Assembly (NCBI RefSeq): GCF_000002995.4
Contig: NW_025062479.1
Span: 6,627,221 to 6,691,220, forward strand
Reading direction: 5' to 3'
Length of the DNA: 64,000 nt
DNA from: Brugia malayi
Lineage: Eukaryota; Nematoda; Chromadorea; Rhabditida; Onchocercidae
Part shown: in pieces, positions 1 through 12,145 of the stretch
Layout of the letters: every line of letters begins with the position of its first letter
Position numbering within the stretch: position 1 is the first letter of the stretch
The notes under the pieces: model-generated
What the model was told of the DNA's origin: nothing
Seen by the model: the letters and a program-made list of their open reading frames with translations, nothing else
Database searches by the model: none
Made by a program: the position numbers and the translations under genes

Positions 1-326
1 CTTATGTTGATTATACCAGGTTTGCATGTATATCAGTTCTGTTACAAATGAAATTTGAAATTTATTTTTGTAGTGGACTTTAATATGGGTTCGCGGTTAT
101 ATTCATAAATTTATTTGGTGATTACGCTTTTAGTCATATAGGAAGGTGGCAGTTAGCCTATTAATTACATAGCTTAGAGCAGTCCCTGAAGATTCCCTGT
201 TTCCATCGATATTTTTATTTTATTTTTTTCTTTCATTTTATCCGTTATTCATACTGCTTTGTGCTAAAATGTTGTAATTGCATATATAAATAGATATTCC
301 CACTATTAATTTTAGCAGCTATAAAT

Positions 327-2064
327 ATGACACAATCCTCAAAAGTGAAGATTGAAGAGAGAGATTCGGAAAGAAATGAAAACACAGATGATGACCTGAG
401 GGTTCAGGTAAGATACGATAAGCTCTTAATTCCCTTTTGATTCTGTAAATCAGAAGAAGAGAAGTATAATTGAAATACTCCTGTTTGTTTCTTTAAAGGC
501 ATGTTCTTTATGGGTGTCTTCGATTGGTATTTTTCAGGCAGATTCGGACGAAGATATTGCACCAGTTACGGTGAGACCAGCTACTGCTCAAACAGTTATA
601 TCACTACGAGAAATGCGAACAATGATTACAGTACAGGACATTCATGAGTACTGTGCTGTTTTGATTGTTTGGAGTGAACCACATAACGCCTATATATTGT
701 TTAGGCTAGTTTTCTTATATCAATTTTACTAGTTTATTATTATTTTATTAGTTTTCTTATATAATTTTATTGTATGAATTTATACATTTATGTGAAAAGG
801 GGCGACCCATTATTTAGTATAAAGTAGTTATACATCAGACTTTATGTGTATTGCCTGTCCTCTTAGATGTTCTTAAAAAGCAGAGTTCAGCACAGTGATA
901 AACACTAATGCTTTTATTGTGATTTGACATCAATAAATTGTGTGAGTAATTGGAATTCTTTATATATTTGGAAAGGATGCATATCTCAGGTTGTAAGACA
1001 GTATATTTTTATTTGCAATTGTAACAGGAGAATTCTTCTAGCTAAATACTGCCGGTCGACCTAATTAATAACCAAAATTTAGATTTTCGGCTTAATGTTC
1101 TTGATATTGTTGAAATCTATTATGTAGTCAAGTCATATAATCTATCGTGGGTTGCTTCCTTTAAATTTCACCTTTTTAAAACCAATAATCTGATAACGTT
1201 TCTTTTTGTGGCGTATTTGGTGTTGGTTTTTATTTCCTTGTCATTTAGTCACACATTTGGCACTCATTTATTTCTCGTCGATATTTGATCTATATTCGGC
1301 TATACTTCCTTTCTCAATTTTATTACTGGTCATATCTTGCTTTCTATATTTCAAATTATAATTTCCCCTTTTTGGTTTCAACTGGATATGACATAAATCA
1401 GATATATCTTATAATGACACCATCCATAAGACGCCCAAACTTTTTTTTTTTTATCAGCCGGACTAAATATCGACATATCGCATCTTCGCAATCTGATTAA
1501 AGTTCTTAGAGTTATGATCGTATTTCATCCTTCTGTTATTACACTACAGTAAGCTGTTTTACACTACAGTAATTCTACAAATGTGAAACTCTATTGATTC
1601 ATTTGATAACTATTTGTATTTGTGTTGACAAAGTGCTTCGTAAAATATGTTCTTAAAATCTTAATTAGATTTGTGTTTGCATGCATGAAAGTTGCTTGCA
1701 GATCAAAACATGTTTCAGTGTTTCACCAATATTTCACTTTGTCAAAGAAAGCAGTTTGAAACGCATGGGGGTAAAATGGGACCGGCAGTCAGTAGCCGCC
1801 GCTACAGTTGGTCAACGTCCTAACTGGCTAATGGCAGTAACTACCCGTCTAGAATTATGCAAAATACGTAAAACAGACAATCGGTAAGTGTATATTATCG
1901 TTTTCGTTGCGTAGTGTTATCATCTTCAAGACTTGCTAAGGGCGATGCATCAGTTAATTTCATTTTTTAGTTACAATTTGAAAGTCGGGACGAAATTTTA
2001 CCGGGTGGAGGTAGAACCACTGCAAATAGACTCATCGAGTATTCGACGACAGGCTGATGAGTAG
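327..2064 (+). CDS. Unrecognised multi-exon gene, exon chain partly resolved
   Basis: The first exon (327-407) starts with ATG 16 bases after a TTTTAG acceptor and gives a charged peptide rich in Glu, Asp, Arg and Asn, ending at a GTAAGA donor. The second exon starts at 538 after TTTTTCAG in phase 0 (ADSDEDIAPVT...) and is open to 732; a possible GTGAGA donor lies after base 570. The 3' part is clearer: an exon at about 1702-1883 (contains MGVKWDRQSVAAATVGQRP) ends in a GTAAGT donor and joins in frame to a last exon, 1971-2064, which follows CATTTTTTAG, encodes YNLKVGTKFYRVEVEPLQID and ends with TAG. I cannot name the family. It is an inference that the 5' and 3' exon pairs belong to one gene; the 570-1702 interval may hold a long intron or unseen exons. 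Alternatives are a small gene at 327-732 plus the 3' end of another. Confidence 0.45.
1539..1572. repeat. 14-base direct repeat
   Basis: TTACACTACAGTAA occurs twice with a period of 20 bases, inside the possible intron of the left-hand gene. Confidence 0.8.
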
Positions 2065-2884
2065 TGAAACTCTTTTGTTGTTATCATACGAATAGAAAAC
2101 CTGCGGGTAAAATTTATTGTTTCTTTAAAGATTCTTTTTTTTTTTTTTTTTTTTAAATATTCTCCGTCTGGTTTACAATTTAGCTGCCGTATTGGCGACC
2201 TTTTCTTGGTCTTTGCAATTCTTTTCTTTTTTTCAATGACTGCATGTATTTGATAGCCAGTAAATATTATAATATCCTTATTAAAAATGTTTCCATGTCT
2301 TGCTTTCAATGAATTGACTTCATTGCATCTAAATCTTTCGTTCTAAAATTGCATTTGCGCCAATGACGATATAAAATAATTGTTCTGTTTCATTATTCCT
2401 CTTAATGTATCCATCGCGAATCAACTCAAAATGAGTGTTTAAGAAATTTGATAGGTGTTTTTGGAATGAGCAAACAGGTAGGAGTATAGAAATCTCGATT
2501 TATCGTATATATGTTTTTCAGATGCTCAATTTATAGCTGTTTGAATGTTTTATCTCACGTCCTTCCTCAAATTATAGTTTTACGTGTATGATTTTAAAAT
2601 ACAGGATTTATGAAAAAATATCGTGAATTGCATTTTTGGAAATGTATCCGTTAATAATGGATATCTCAGGCTCAAAACGGAATGTTTCTATTGTGTCCAG
2701 ACTATAATAGTAAATTTTGCCAAAAATTTAAACTTCAATAAATCTCTATTTTTGAACCAATGCATTAATCGAGTCGTACATTGACACATGTGTAGAGGGC
2801 ATCAGAAACGTTCAAATAATTTAGGTCATAAATTGAATATATTAGAGACGAAGTTCGTAGCATTTGCAGCGGTGATTTTTACCA
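2065..2884. other. Intergenic, no gene seen
   Basis: AT-rich sequence after the stop of the left-hand gene. It contains a run of about 20 T at 2135-2154. The only long open frame (minus strand, about 1998-2309) crosses that T run and the plus-strand last exon, so it is treated as chance. Confidence 0.5.
2135..2154. repeat. Homopolymer T run
   Basis: About 20 T. Other long A/T runs: 4814-4834, 17740-17760, 22271-22298, 25504-25523, 28445-28470, 38391-38413, 41166-41186 and 57312-57330. Confidence 0.9.
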
Positions 2885-3175
2885 CTAACACGTTTTACAT
2901 TTTAACACGTAAAAGAAATTTCTCAACATCATTATACTGAACTTGCTTGGGACACAGTCCTTCTGGTTTTCCGAGGTATCAAACCCGCTGTTGGGAAAAT
3001 CTTCAGCAGTTTTGTCGATTTTATCGCATTCAGTTTGAATAGAATGGAAGATAACAGAAATTGGTAGAAATGGACGACTAATGAGTCCCAGGAAATATCC
3101 GCTTTTTGGAAGGCTCAATACAACGGCGATTAACATACCTTCACGTGAGCGACAGAACTGTATTATTAGCGACAT
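2885..3175 (-). CDS. Weak candidate small membrane protein or exon
   Basis: A 96-codon minus-strand open frame from ATG at 3175 to a stop at 2885. The N-terminal half has a hydrophobic stretch (residues about 14-44) and the C-terminal half is polar, with TECDKIDKTAEDFPNSGFDT. A possible GTATGT donor lies after codon 13, so only part may be exon. I do not recognise it. Composition of the polar half looks better than random translation of this AT-rich DNA, but there is no partner exon or homology I can cite. Confidence 0.22.
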   Translation of the reverse strand: MSLIIQFCRSREGMLIAVVLSLPKSGYFLGLISRPFLPISVIFHSIQTECDKIDKTAEDFPNSGFDTSENQKDCVPSKFSIMMLRNFFYVLKCKTC

Positions 3176-6100
3176 TAAAAAAGATCAAGGTTCAATAAAC
3201 GGGAACTTTGTTAACTGACACAGCGGTAAGTTCAGTTCTTGCTATAGTAGTCCCAGTTGTCACTTTCAGTAGAGAAATTAGTGCATTTATTCTTTCGTTT
3301 ATACTTTCGTTTTTGTTTCCTTTGTTCAAATTTTATTTTTCTTTTATATCCTTTTTTCCACTTATAGTGCTTCAACTAATGATTTAAATTGTTTAAATAG
3401 CGTACAGGGTTATTTTACCACTTAGCAACTAAAACTATGGACAGAGAAAAGTAATGAGTCGTCTAAACTATATGTGAACCTTATCTTGTGAGTACAGTGC
3501 GTTCTGCGTACATCTTCATGAAACCAGTCACAAGTTTTAGAAATGGTAACCACTTGCAAATATCTTAACATTTTTAAGCATGAACATAGGTATTGCATAT
3601 ACAAATCTAAACTGCTTCCTTTTATTCTGACAAAAATTTGTTCGTGGGGACTACTGATTTTTGGACATGTGAAATATTTATGTACTTAGTGTAATAATAT
3701 ACGATAAACACAAAAATATAAATTTATTTCTGAATTTCTAGATTCAGAAAGATATATTCGTAAGCCTGGCAGTGTCGGTGATGGCATGAATGAATTTTAA
3801 GGAGATCATTCTGCTAGCTCTACATAGTCGTAGTTATGTTGGGGCTTCCGTCACCAGGAAGTCCGAAATTTGAAAATGGCAACATCTGGGCACTGTAGGA
3901 ACAGCTTTTTTTTAAAGTCGATTTAACGTACAACTAGTTATTTTCCGCTGAGAAGATACTCCAGAATAGTTTTAATTTCAACAAATCCTGAACAATAAAA
4001 ACTTGTAAAGATTTGTTTTCGCAGCATTTTAGTTTAGATATTTTTATTGAATCCACCGCGCAACATAGGAGAAAAGTGATGCGGAACTGACGGTTGGCTA
4101 AAACATGCGCGAAAGGATTGCTACTTGAATTAAAATAGCACATACGATGAGTGAATATAGTAGTGAAGGTATACACTGCTAACAAAATCCATATACGGTT
4201 GCCTGAAAATCAGATATATGTGTAATACAAAACTTTCTTAAATGTCCTTCCCTTTTGTCGTCAAACAATTTCATTACAAAAATTTGCAAATCACTATGTA
4301 AAAACTAACTACGACGTAATAGGGTGACCACAGAATGGCAAAATATCCAACAATAAAGGTAATTGTTCTAAATGTTTTACGAGCTCTTCGTTCAGCTTTT
4401 GTTTGCTTACTTTCCATCGAAGGGTGAAAAACTTTTATCGCATAATTTTATCTCTTTTAGTATTCAAGTTCAGAAAAGACGGTAATTTATGTGATGATCT
4501 GAAATGCATTTCTTAATGTTTTCAACAATACAGGAAAGATAAGGAATCGATGATCATTGTGTTAATTTGTTGGTGGGATTGTTTTCTAATGTAACATTGG
4601 AAATGTGTTTCATTTTTTTTATAGAAGACGGATAAAAGCCTTTTCACTATTTTAATCTTTCACTTTTTTTTTTGTATTTTTTCGATTCTGATTAGAATTA
4701 GATAAACAAGAGTTATAGGCAGTCTTACTTCTTGTTAAAAAAATTCAAAATGAATGTAGCATCTATATATTATACTGAAATATATAACATTGGTATTAAA
4801 CATCGTTGAAGTTAAAAAAAAAAAAAAAAAAAAACTTTGCTTCGAATTGTTCTCATGGCTGGGGGTACTTCCGTGTCGAGTCAGAACTGAAAGTTTTAGT
4901 CCAGCAAACTGAATTATCGACTCTTTTGAAATTGAAATTTCCAGCAATGGTATACTGGAAATACTTTTCCACATTCACTACCATTTTTTTTGTCAGCATT
5001 AGATTTGCTGAGAGATGCAATGGCAAGACATTAAGAGGATAACAAAATAATTTCTTGGGAATAAATATGACAAGTAAATTCATACTTTAATATAAAATAA
5101 TTTATATTGGAAGTTCTTTTTCCTTTTTTTTTTAAAAAAAAAGTAGCAAAATATTTGAAAAGAATGAACGTCATATAATATATCTTAAATAGTAATTATC
5201 CGGTTCATTTGTTTATCATTTGAAATATCACTCGAACTTATTTACGTAGAAAATATTGAGGGAGATTTTGATTTGTGATATCCATTTCATTGCAAATCTT
5301 TTAATAACAAGCGTGATAATTGCATGAAGTAAGTTTTATTTTAAAAATTTATTTTAAAAAATATGTTATAATTGATTTACTCGCTACATGACTGATAATG
5401 ATAATAATATGTTCATGGTAACAGATCAATATACTGAGCATTCACATACGATAAGTGTTTGGCTACTTGTGTTACTGTGAAAAAGCATAAAAGTTTTTAA
5501 AATTTATTAAAAAATAGATTCAACTTTGAAGCCCAACCTGATTGAACTGTTCGGCGGCATAGACCAATGAAATGGTCAATGTATGAATACATAATGGATA
5601 CCAGAATCACTTGCGACTATCGCAGTATTATCAAAAGTGATTATAGCAGCACTTCCATCACTCATTGTTATGTTTACGTTGTCAACATTTTTAAGTTTAT
5701 ATTTTTCAGTGTCATCCTATAATTATTATGATCAGCATTTGTACTTCTTATTTATCCGGAATACACATAAATAGAGAAATTCAGAAGAGACATCTCAACT
5801 TAGAAGTGTCTGTGGAATCACAGTTGAGAGTAGGACTATAGATATTCATTAAAAATATTTGTAAGGAACAGCAAAAAAGAAAGGCATTTACTATTTCGCT
5901 GCCATTTTAACCACTTATTCTAACTTATTCTGCAGCCAATTATAACGTATAATTACTACTTTTAACACAATCTTTCCCTTTATTCATCTTTCACTTCATT
6001 TCATTTCACGATTGAAACATTCTGCTACAAATAAATATTACAAATCTGACAATATGTTTTAATTCACTTTTCAGATTGCAGACTGTTTTTTTTCGTTGCT

Positions 6101-8083
6101 CAAGGCTATTTATCTCTCTAAGAAAATCATTTTATTAGACAGCTGTGAGTATTAATTAATATTTTTATCAAAAAACCCTAGAAATAATTATAAACTGAAA
6201 ACTGAATTTCTCAAAATCTGCTATATCCTAAATTCTTAGGCAACTTTATTAAACTCGACTTTTTTCTATAAATGAATTATTTGTTATTGATATTAATCAT
6301 GAAATTATTATTAATATTAACTCAGAAAAAAAGTTAAATGACAATTAACTGCAAGACATCTATGTCATAAGGTTTTTGAAGTTGTAATCTAAGTGTTGAA
6401 GACGAGCTATCAATTGATTCTGAATGTTACAAATTCAGATCCTTGAAGAGTCCATTTCCCAAACTGTAGAAAAAAAGAAATCCTTTCTTTGCAGATGAGG
6501 GAAGAAAATAAATACTAAGTCCACTTTCCTACCGTAAAATCTGTTTACTACAAAGAATCCTCTCGAAGCAGTGACATTCATACATGAAAATGCATACAAC
6601 TAACATTTTTTGCTTATAAACGATTACAACCATCTCATATGTGTGCAAATTGTTTGGTTAAAAAGTCTCAGTTAGGTTGTATTTTTTGCCATATTTCTAT
6701 TTTATATTTTATCGTACTTCACTGAGTAACAAAATTAAAAGTTCCATGATGTTCGATCAATATTAATTGCTGCACATTCTAAATTCGTTCTAATCGTCTT
6801 TGGAAAAATTACAAGAATGTTTGATTAATTATAATTTTTCAAGTTATGATCATTTCTTAATTTTTTTAAAATCAGCTCTAAGTTGGGCCACATTTGCAAT
6901 AATAATTACGACAATTCGCTTTCTCTAGACTAATATTGGAACATTTGTCATAAACGTACGATAACCAACGTTTTTTTGCAGCATCTTCAACAATGAAAAT
7001 ATTTTTCTCACTAATATTCTTATTGTCTTTATTATGTGGTTGCGAAAAGCATCAATTTCAGACCTATGCCATCACTTTGTTACTTCATTAGTTTTTTTTT
7101 TTTTTTCTAAATATAAATTAATATGCTCATTTTTACACAACTTGATTGATATAAGGGTCCACCTGAGTCTCAAGTTGTTGACTGAATAACAAAGCTAACT
7201 GATGTCGGTCCTTGGCACCGCTCTTTTTTCAAGTTTTTTGGTTTCAAATTTTTTTTTCAAGTTTTGGTTTTTTTGTGAATTCCCTGAAAATAAAGGATAG
7301 TACTTTAAGAGACTCTTAGCCCTTTATAAATAATCAAAAGTACCTCATATTCACGAATGTGAATAGAAGAAATTGAGTGAGAATTGAAAAGGTTCAGGGA
7401 GGAAAACACTGAATCACTGCTGGTACAATATTTAATAAATTAATGTATTTAATAAGATTAGTTATATTTAATAAGATTGATATATTTAATACAATATATT
7501 TAAGAATATTTAATAAGGTTATTTCAAGCATTAAAATAACGATGTGTATAAATAGGAAACATATAATTACTTTATAAGGAATGAGCATTGCAATCAGTGC
7601 TGCCCAATAATAAACCACATACAAACCCATATTAACATATGGATTGGTGAGAAACGGAACAGCACATTCACCCTTGGTAACTCTTTAACGACATATATTG
7701 TACGGAAAGTGATTGAACGAATCGCAAAATAAATCCAACAAATTGCAGAGAAAAAAATCAATCCAAGTAACAGATCAAAATAAACTCATACAAACACATC
7801 CATAAAAAATAAATTTTGTCAAAAAAGTCCGTTCATACTCCTACAAAAAAACAATTTTTAATTTTCCGTGAAATATTAGGATACTGAGGAGGTCATGAAC
7901 ACAAAACCTCCGTCACATCATTATTGGAATGCACAAGCCGAAGGTCATCTAAAAAATGAGAAAAGATTAAATGACACTTCACTCTGATATATATATATAT
8001 ATATCAATGAAATTCAGTTGCACATTCTCTCTTTTGTTCTAATTACTTTTGTGTTTAACCTACCGTTTGCTTTAATTACGTTG
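3176..8083. other. Gene-poor intergenic region with low-complexity DNA
   Basis: About 4.9 kb in which I find no exon I can support. Contents: an A run at 4814-4834, many short A/T tracts, an array of ATTTAATAAG-like units at about 7421-7525 and a TA microsatellite at about 7988-8004. A minus-strand open frame at 4853-5083 has a polar tail that looks mildly coding but has no recognisable family. Confidence 0.5.
7421..7525. repeat. Degenerate ATTTAATAAG-type tandem array
   Basis: About five or six imperfect copies of a unit close to ATTTAATAAGATT, spaced roughly 15-25 bases. The open frame that crosses it on the minus strand translates to Ile/Leu/Asn-rich repeats and is a product of the repeat. 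Confidence 0.7.
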
Positions 8084-8464
8084 TCACCCAATAAGCGATA
8101 ACAAATCACACACCACATTGTGGAAAATATATTTGTAAGCGCTAAATTGTTTTGCTTCCCTTTTTCCCCCAACGGGAGTTCTTCGCATAGCTGCGCACTG
8201 CGATCCACTTTTGCTTTTTCTTGCAGGCTTTCTGAAAAGAATGAAAGTGTTGGCTTCAAAAAGTATTATATATGTTTAAATATAGCCTATAATAAAGAAA
8301 TAATTTCTCTTGTACCTTTTCCCCTTTTTCAAGAAAAAAACTTTCACTTACCTTTCTTTGATTACACCCTCAGATCCTTTGCATATGGTGGGCTTCATTA
8401 TAATACTTTTAGCAGAAGGACTAACTTTTATTGCTTTCAGACAAGTTTTTGCCTTTCCCTTCAT
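8084..8464 (-). CDS. Small lysine-rich protein, two exons, family unknown
   Basis: Exon 1 (8352-8464) starts with ATG and reads MKGKAKTCLKAIKVSPSAKS and onward, ending at a consensus GTAAGT donor in phase 2. Exon 2 (8084-8231) follows TTCTTTTCAG, completes the split codon and continues RKPARKSKSGSQCAAMRRTP..., ending at TGA. The joined protein is about 86 residues, strongly basic (Lys/Arg/Ser rich) for its first 65 residues, with a hydrophobic end. The matching phase and good splice sites are the main support. A basic, low-complexity N-terminus could suit a nucleic-acid- or chromatin-binding role, but this is only inference from composition. A further donor (GTGTGT) near 8120 means exon 2 might not be the last one. 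Confidence 0.45.
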
Positions 8465-11400
8465 TTTTGAACAAAATCGTTTTACTAAAAAATAAAGAAC
8501 ATCGTGAAAATATAGCGATGAAACAGAATGTATAAAGCCATCAAAATGGCCTGACAGATCAGATTAAAAAAAAATCTTTGTGTGATTAGTAATTAATTAA
8601 GCAATTTCTATGTTATTCAATAATACGAATATATATGAAATCACACCTGTACAAATCAGATGACAATTATCAATAAAGTAAAGAAACCTTCAAGCAAGCA
8701 ATCTAAGCAAAAGATTTGATTTTAAATTCCACTTTCCAGAACCATTTGTCAGTCCTTATTCATATTCAATGCAAGATTCCCAATGGCTGATACACTTGTA
8801 TATCTCAAGTGTGTAATTAAAGTTAACTTGAAATAAGTTACTTACAATAAAGCGCATATACGGAGTGAACTTCATGAACAGCATAGTTCATTTTCAGTGT
8901 TAAACGAACGGTAATTTGAAGGATAACAAATAAAGTCATCTTAGTTTTCTTGACAGTCATGAAGAAGCTCATTCCTACCAATAGTTGGAAATAGCTTAAT
9001 GAGGAAAATTGGAAGGCTAGGATTGGAAGATCTAATCAACACATAGGAACAATTAAGCAACCTCCAGCACACAGTTTCAGAACACGTAAAATCTCCGTAA
9101 GACTCAATGAAAGTTTTAGGTTAATCCAGGAAACACAGCCCTGTTAGTCCTCAAAAATGGTGCAGATGCTAGCTACTGAACGATTTACATAATAAGAATA
9201 TAGGTAGTTCGATATCCCACCCAGAATTTTCTCGCCATCCCAGGATTCAAGCGATGTCTTTCTGAGGTCATTGTCTTTTTGCAAGTACAAAAAACAGTAT
9301 TTGCAATGCTATTTAATTTCTACAGGTCCAATAGATAACAGTACGGAAACATATTTTCGCCGTAAATATCAAAAAGAATAAAAATTTAAGAGGTGAAAAT
9401 GAGGTGAAAATAACCCTTTAAAACATCAAATCATAAAAATGCTTATAAAAGTTATAATTACAAAAGTTACGTTAAAAAAGAAAAGAGAACAGAGCATCCA
9501 ACAATACTGCGAACTCTTAACAACAAAAAAAATTTCGTCGCGACCTCTTTACAGTATTTCCACTGCAAAGATATAAGTGGTGAAACCAGCGAATAACACA
9601 CTTATTTGTAATTAATAAATTCATATCTTGATATTCAGTTATATCAAGCTAAGCTTTATTCCAAAGCAAACATGGTAATTTCTTTGAAAAAAAGTATGCC
9701 AAATTACAGCAACGTAAAATCCATCCACTTCTCCGATACACTCTGTTATTCTCGCTAAATGCAGACACAATCGTAGAATCAGGAGAAAGTGATGATACCC
9801 TCTACGCTGTTTTAGATATCATTTCTTCTTTCGACTCATGAACATTTTGGGCGTACCTCTTCCATTTTAATGTTAACCAAAACCGATTGTTCTTTCTGAG
9901 AATATCACATATTGCTTTCATTTGTTTCAGAAATTCCAAATATACTGACCTACAAACTTCGTTAATAATTGGAATATTGATATTAGGCAGTCAAAGGAGA
10001 TCGGGAAAAAAAAGTTGAATCAACACTTATGTTTAAGCGGAAACACAGACAGAATACCAACGCGTAATAACTAAACAAAGTAAACGAAACTATTCAACGG
10101 TCTACAACATAAGCCTTCTTAATCGATGTAAAAACTTGTTTGCATTACAGTTCAGTCAGAAAAAGAGATATGATGTCCCAAATAAGAAAACCTGGTGTAT
10201 AATGGCACTATTTCTTACCCGTGAACAGTATTCTCCAGTATTTTTTACTGAGAATACTTCGGAAATAACACATGATGATAACTGCATAATTTAAGTCATT
10301 TATATCGTGCACATCAGGTATGCATTTTATTTACTATTGTTACACAGTATGTTCACAAATATCTAACTTTTAAGAATCTTATATCAAAATATGAAATTAC
10401 TTATAAATTATAACAACTTGTGCAAGGGAGTAATGAGAAGTGTTTCCAGGTAGTACATATTTTGGGAATAATTGATGAATGTAGCAGATTTGAGTTTCAC
10501 CCATTGAAACAACATATGCTGAAATAAATTATGACTAAGAAGGAAATTCATGACATCTGAAATACATCACCTTATAGCCTACTGGACAATAAACAGTTTT
10601 CCTTCAGTATTATTTGTGAATCACAGAAAACTCCAACATACATAAAGCAAGAAGATGAAGCTGTGAACCAGTAGAACTGCTAAATAACTGGTACTACAAA
10701 AAACAGCAAGACCATTGCATTTAAGGAGCTCATTCCATAACCAGATAATAAGTCAAAAAGCGTCTACGGTATCCTAACGTTGCATATGAGTAACTGAAGC
10801 AATAATATGAGCTCTCAGCAGGAAAAAAAGCTTTCAAAGCAAAATTTCACATATATATTTCACAGTAGCGTAACCTTTGGAGCATGCTTCAGTTGTTAAT
10901 ATGATGCAGAAAACAAATCCCAGGATATTGCTGCGAAATAAAGGACTATTCGAGTGTCTTTTCAAAAAGTTCAATTTCCTCATAGCAGCTCACCTCATCA
11001 GTGACTTTTATATTCTACCATATCATTCAGGAGAACTAAGAGCATCTTTTCTAACACGACACTTCATTATTCATTAATAACTAAAGTCTTAATATTAATG
11101 ACAAAATAAGATATAGGCAGAGCTCGTCTGCAACTGCTACACATGTAATTCAAACTATCTACTGAATTAGACAACAAAGGCTTTGTTAGTTTTTAATCGT
11201 CGGTCTTATTCTTATAGGAATGCAAAACTATATAAGCACTGAAGTTTTATTAGTGAATATAATTTACAATGCGACAACATCTGCCCAACGATTCTAAACT
11301 GAAAATACGAAGATGTCACGAAAAGTAAGTATGGAATAGTCAAGTAAAACGTGTAATTTTGATGGAGACGTATATTATTTCTACAGACAAATAAATGCCC

Positions 11401-11490
11401 ACAATTCTTTCATATTCAAGAAATCGTTATTTCTAATATATCTCCATCCAACCTTAACGTAGAACACCAGATTTATCTTCTCGGTGCGTT
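8465..11490. other. Intergenic, no gene seen
   Basis: About 3 kb of AT-rich DNA. Open frames of 60-66 codons occur but none has codon composition or splice context that I find convincing. No repeats of note. Confidence 0.5.
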
Positions 11491-12145
11491 TTAAACATAA
11501 TACTCTTCATTTTCATTTTGTCTGCGTCTGCATGGATCAGATAATCCACTGTTTGCATATTTTCGTGGCATCAGAGGATAAGAAACCGAATTATGAAATG
11601 CAGGGACAGAAGTGTTGGTCCAGTACTGTACAGCCTGAAGATTGTCAATGACCCTTACAATTTACATTCACGATACCTATACTTTCACATACTATACAAC
11701 ATCAAAATAGAGATACTCTGTTCATTTTAAGAAAGTAGAAGGCTTACCTGCTGAGTGCCCTGCTTAGGTCGAACCGAAATTTGTTTGTTAAAAAGCTCAA
11801 TTCGATCAAGCATTTCACATGCAAATGGGACACTCACTTCATGCCTGAATACGATCAATGCATAACGATGTGTTGCACTACAGTCACGACTACTGCTCGT
11901 ACGCAGAATGATTGTGTCGAGTGGCCCCACCTTAAAAATAGCTTTTTTACAATTAATTTTAGGATTAATATCGACCAAATCAATACACAATGACAGCTTC
12001 AACATATCACATAATCTGATTCCGCATAATTAATAAATAGTAAAAGTTACAAACATACCTGACAGAACAGCTCCTTCAAAAGTCCCTCCGTGATGTTTTC
12101 ATGAAGGCTGCACACATAGCAAGTTCGTTCACTTGGATCATCCAT
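11491..12145 (-). CDS. RBM7-like RNA-binding protein (single RRM)
   Basis: Three exons: 12059-12145, 11748-11930 and 11491-11634, all in phase 0, giving about 137 residues. Exon 1 begins MDDPSERTCYVCSLHENITE, where CYVCSL sits in the RNP2 position. Exon 2 carries the rest of the RRM, with YALIVFRHEVSVPFACEMLD, which closely resembles the human RBM7/RBM11 segment around its FKHEVSVPYA sequence. Exon 3 (AVQYWTNTSVPAFHNSV...) is a short polar tail ending EEYYV. In animals RBM7 works with MTR4 and ZCCHC8 in the nuclear exosome targeting (NEXT) complex that feeds short-lived transcripts to the exosome; the same role here is inferred. The protein is about half the length of human RBM7, with nearly all the C-terminal tail missing. 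It lies downstream of rbc-1 on the same strand, 1.5 kb away. Confidence 0.88.

Noticed and set aside
4806..5083. Overlapping open frames on both strands near an A run
   Set aside because: The plus-strand one starts with poly-Lys from the A run; the minus-strand one has no partner exon or family.
7394..7630. 78-codon minus-strand open frame rich in Ile, Leu and Asn
   Set aside because: It translates the ATTTAATAAG repeat array; no family or splice context.
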